This document shows, one piece after another, positions 63,813 to 64,000 of a DNA stretch of 64,000 nt; position 1 is the first letter of the stretch, and each line of letters begins with the position of its first letter. A program made the translations under genes and the position numbers. The notes under the pieces were generated by a model that was not told where the DNA came from, did no database searches, and saw nothing but the letters and a program-made list of their open reading frames with translations. This DNA is from Pelagerythrobacter marinus (GTDB lineage: Bacteria; Pseudomonadota; Alphaproteobacteria; Sphingomonadales; Sphingomonadaceae), in assembly GCF_009827515.1 (NCBI RefSeq), contig NZ_WTYO01000003.1, positions 62,001 to 126,000 of the forward strand. The letters are read 5' to 3'.

Positions 63813-64000
63813 TCGCGCGGGCGATCCGCCGCACGACCCGCCCGACGACCCGCTCGACGCGCAGCTCGACCGCAAGCTGGCCGAGCTGCTGCGGATGGAG
63901 GAAGACGAACGGCAGAAGGAACTCGCCCGGCTCGCGCCCCACGAGCGCGCCGAGCTGCGCCACCACTGGACCTTGTGGGCCCGGCGCGACCAGTTGCCGC
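63802..64000 (+). CDS. Terminase large subunit-like protein (N-terminal part)
   Basis: 66 codons from ATG 63802 remain open to the window end. The segment LARLAPHERAELRHHWTLW and ARRDQLP matches the region just before the Walker A of phage/GTA large terminases (…W-x-x-WAR-x-x-QLP…). The ATPase and nuclease domains lie beyond the window. Together with the upstream gene this suggests the start of a prophage or gene-transfer-agent packaging cluster. Confidence 0.55.
   Translation, partial: MAADRAGDPPHDPPDDPLDAQLDRKLAELLRMEEDERQKELARLAPHERAELRHHWTLWARRDQLP

Noticed and set aside
1-64000. CRISPR arrays, tRNA or rRNA genes, insertion sequences with transposase
   Set aside because: I looked for regularly spaced repeats, tRNA-like cloverleaves and transposase motifs and found none that I could support by eye.

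Overview
The window looks like a piece of a high-GC alphaproteobacterial genome of the Sphingomonadales (Erythrobacter / Sphingomonas type). The main reasons are an acyl carrier protein gene translationally coupled to serine palmitoyltransferase (58.2-59.7 kb, the first step of bacterial sphingolipid synthesis), a DivK-like response regulator, a cysteine-poor DksA and very GC-rich chromosomal codon use. No rRNA, tRNA or CRISPR array was seen.

Region A (1-14 kb, all minus strand) is a metal-resistance island. From upstream to downstream it holds a DmeF-type Co/Ni exporter, a small His/Cys-rich periplasmic protein, the CzcC-CzcB-CzcA tripartite efflux pump, a Zn/Cd/Pb P-type ATPase, a SpoIIAA-like protein, a second CDF-type transporter, an unknown membrane protein, a CzcD-type CDF and a FecA-type TonB-dependent receptor cut by the window edge. 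Most neighbours overlap by 4 nt.

Region B (14-31.2 kb) is plasmid- or ICE-like: a DUF2493/SLOG protein, a 146-aa unknown, an ArdC antirestriction protein, a large ParB-like protein, a ParE/Phd toxin-antitoxin pair, a 1417-aa methyltransferase-helicase of the strawberry-notch family, a CHC2/Toprim primase-like protein and a HipBA pair. Between ardC and the ParB-like gene sits a two-gene short prokaryotic Argonaute system: a nuclease(Mrr-like)-TIR-APAZ protein followed by a catalytically inactive short pAgo (16.8-20.4 kb). This is the most exciting item in the window. Several genes of region B share near-identical 5' leaders.

Region C (31.4-38.8 kb) begins abruptly at an AT-rich junction. It holds a Vgb-like beta-propeller plus a CxxCH/Reeler-like protein, then a LysR regulator divergent from an oxidant-defence operon (RclC-like DUF417, thiol peroxidase, MsrB, a lipoamide-dehydrogenase-like flavoprotein, AhpD-like, YeeE/YedE). 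Region D (38.8-63 kb) is ordinary chromosome: maeB, mutS, fatty-acid and cobalamin enzymes, gluQRS, HNH nuclease, kynU-kynA, PilZ, dksA, a tightly overlapping five-gene operon, divK, acp-spt, a decayed nucleotidyltransferase, osmC, fatty acid hydroxylase, Crp/Fnr and a YqaA-like protein. The window ends inside what looks like a phage/GTA-type terminase gene preceded by a small-terminase-like gene.
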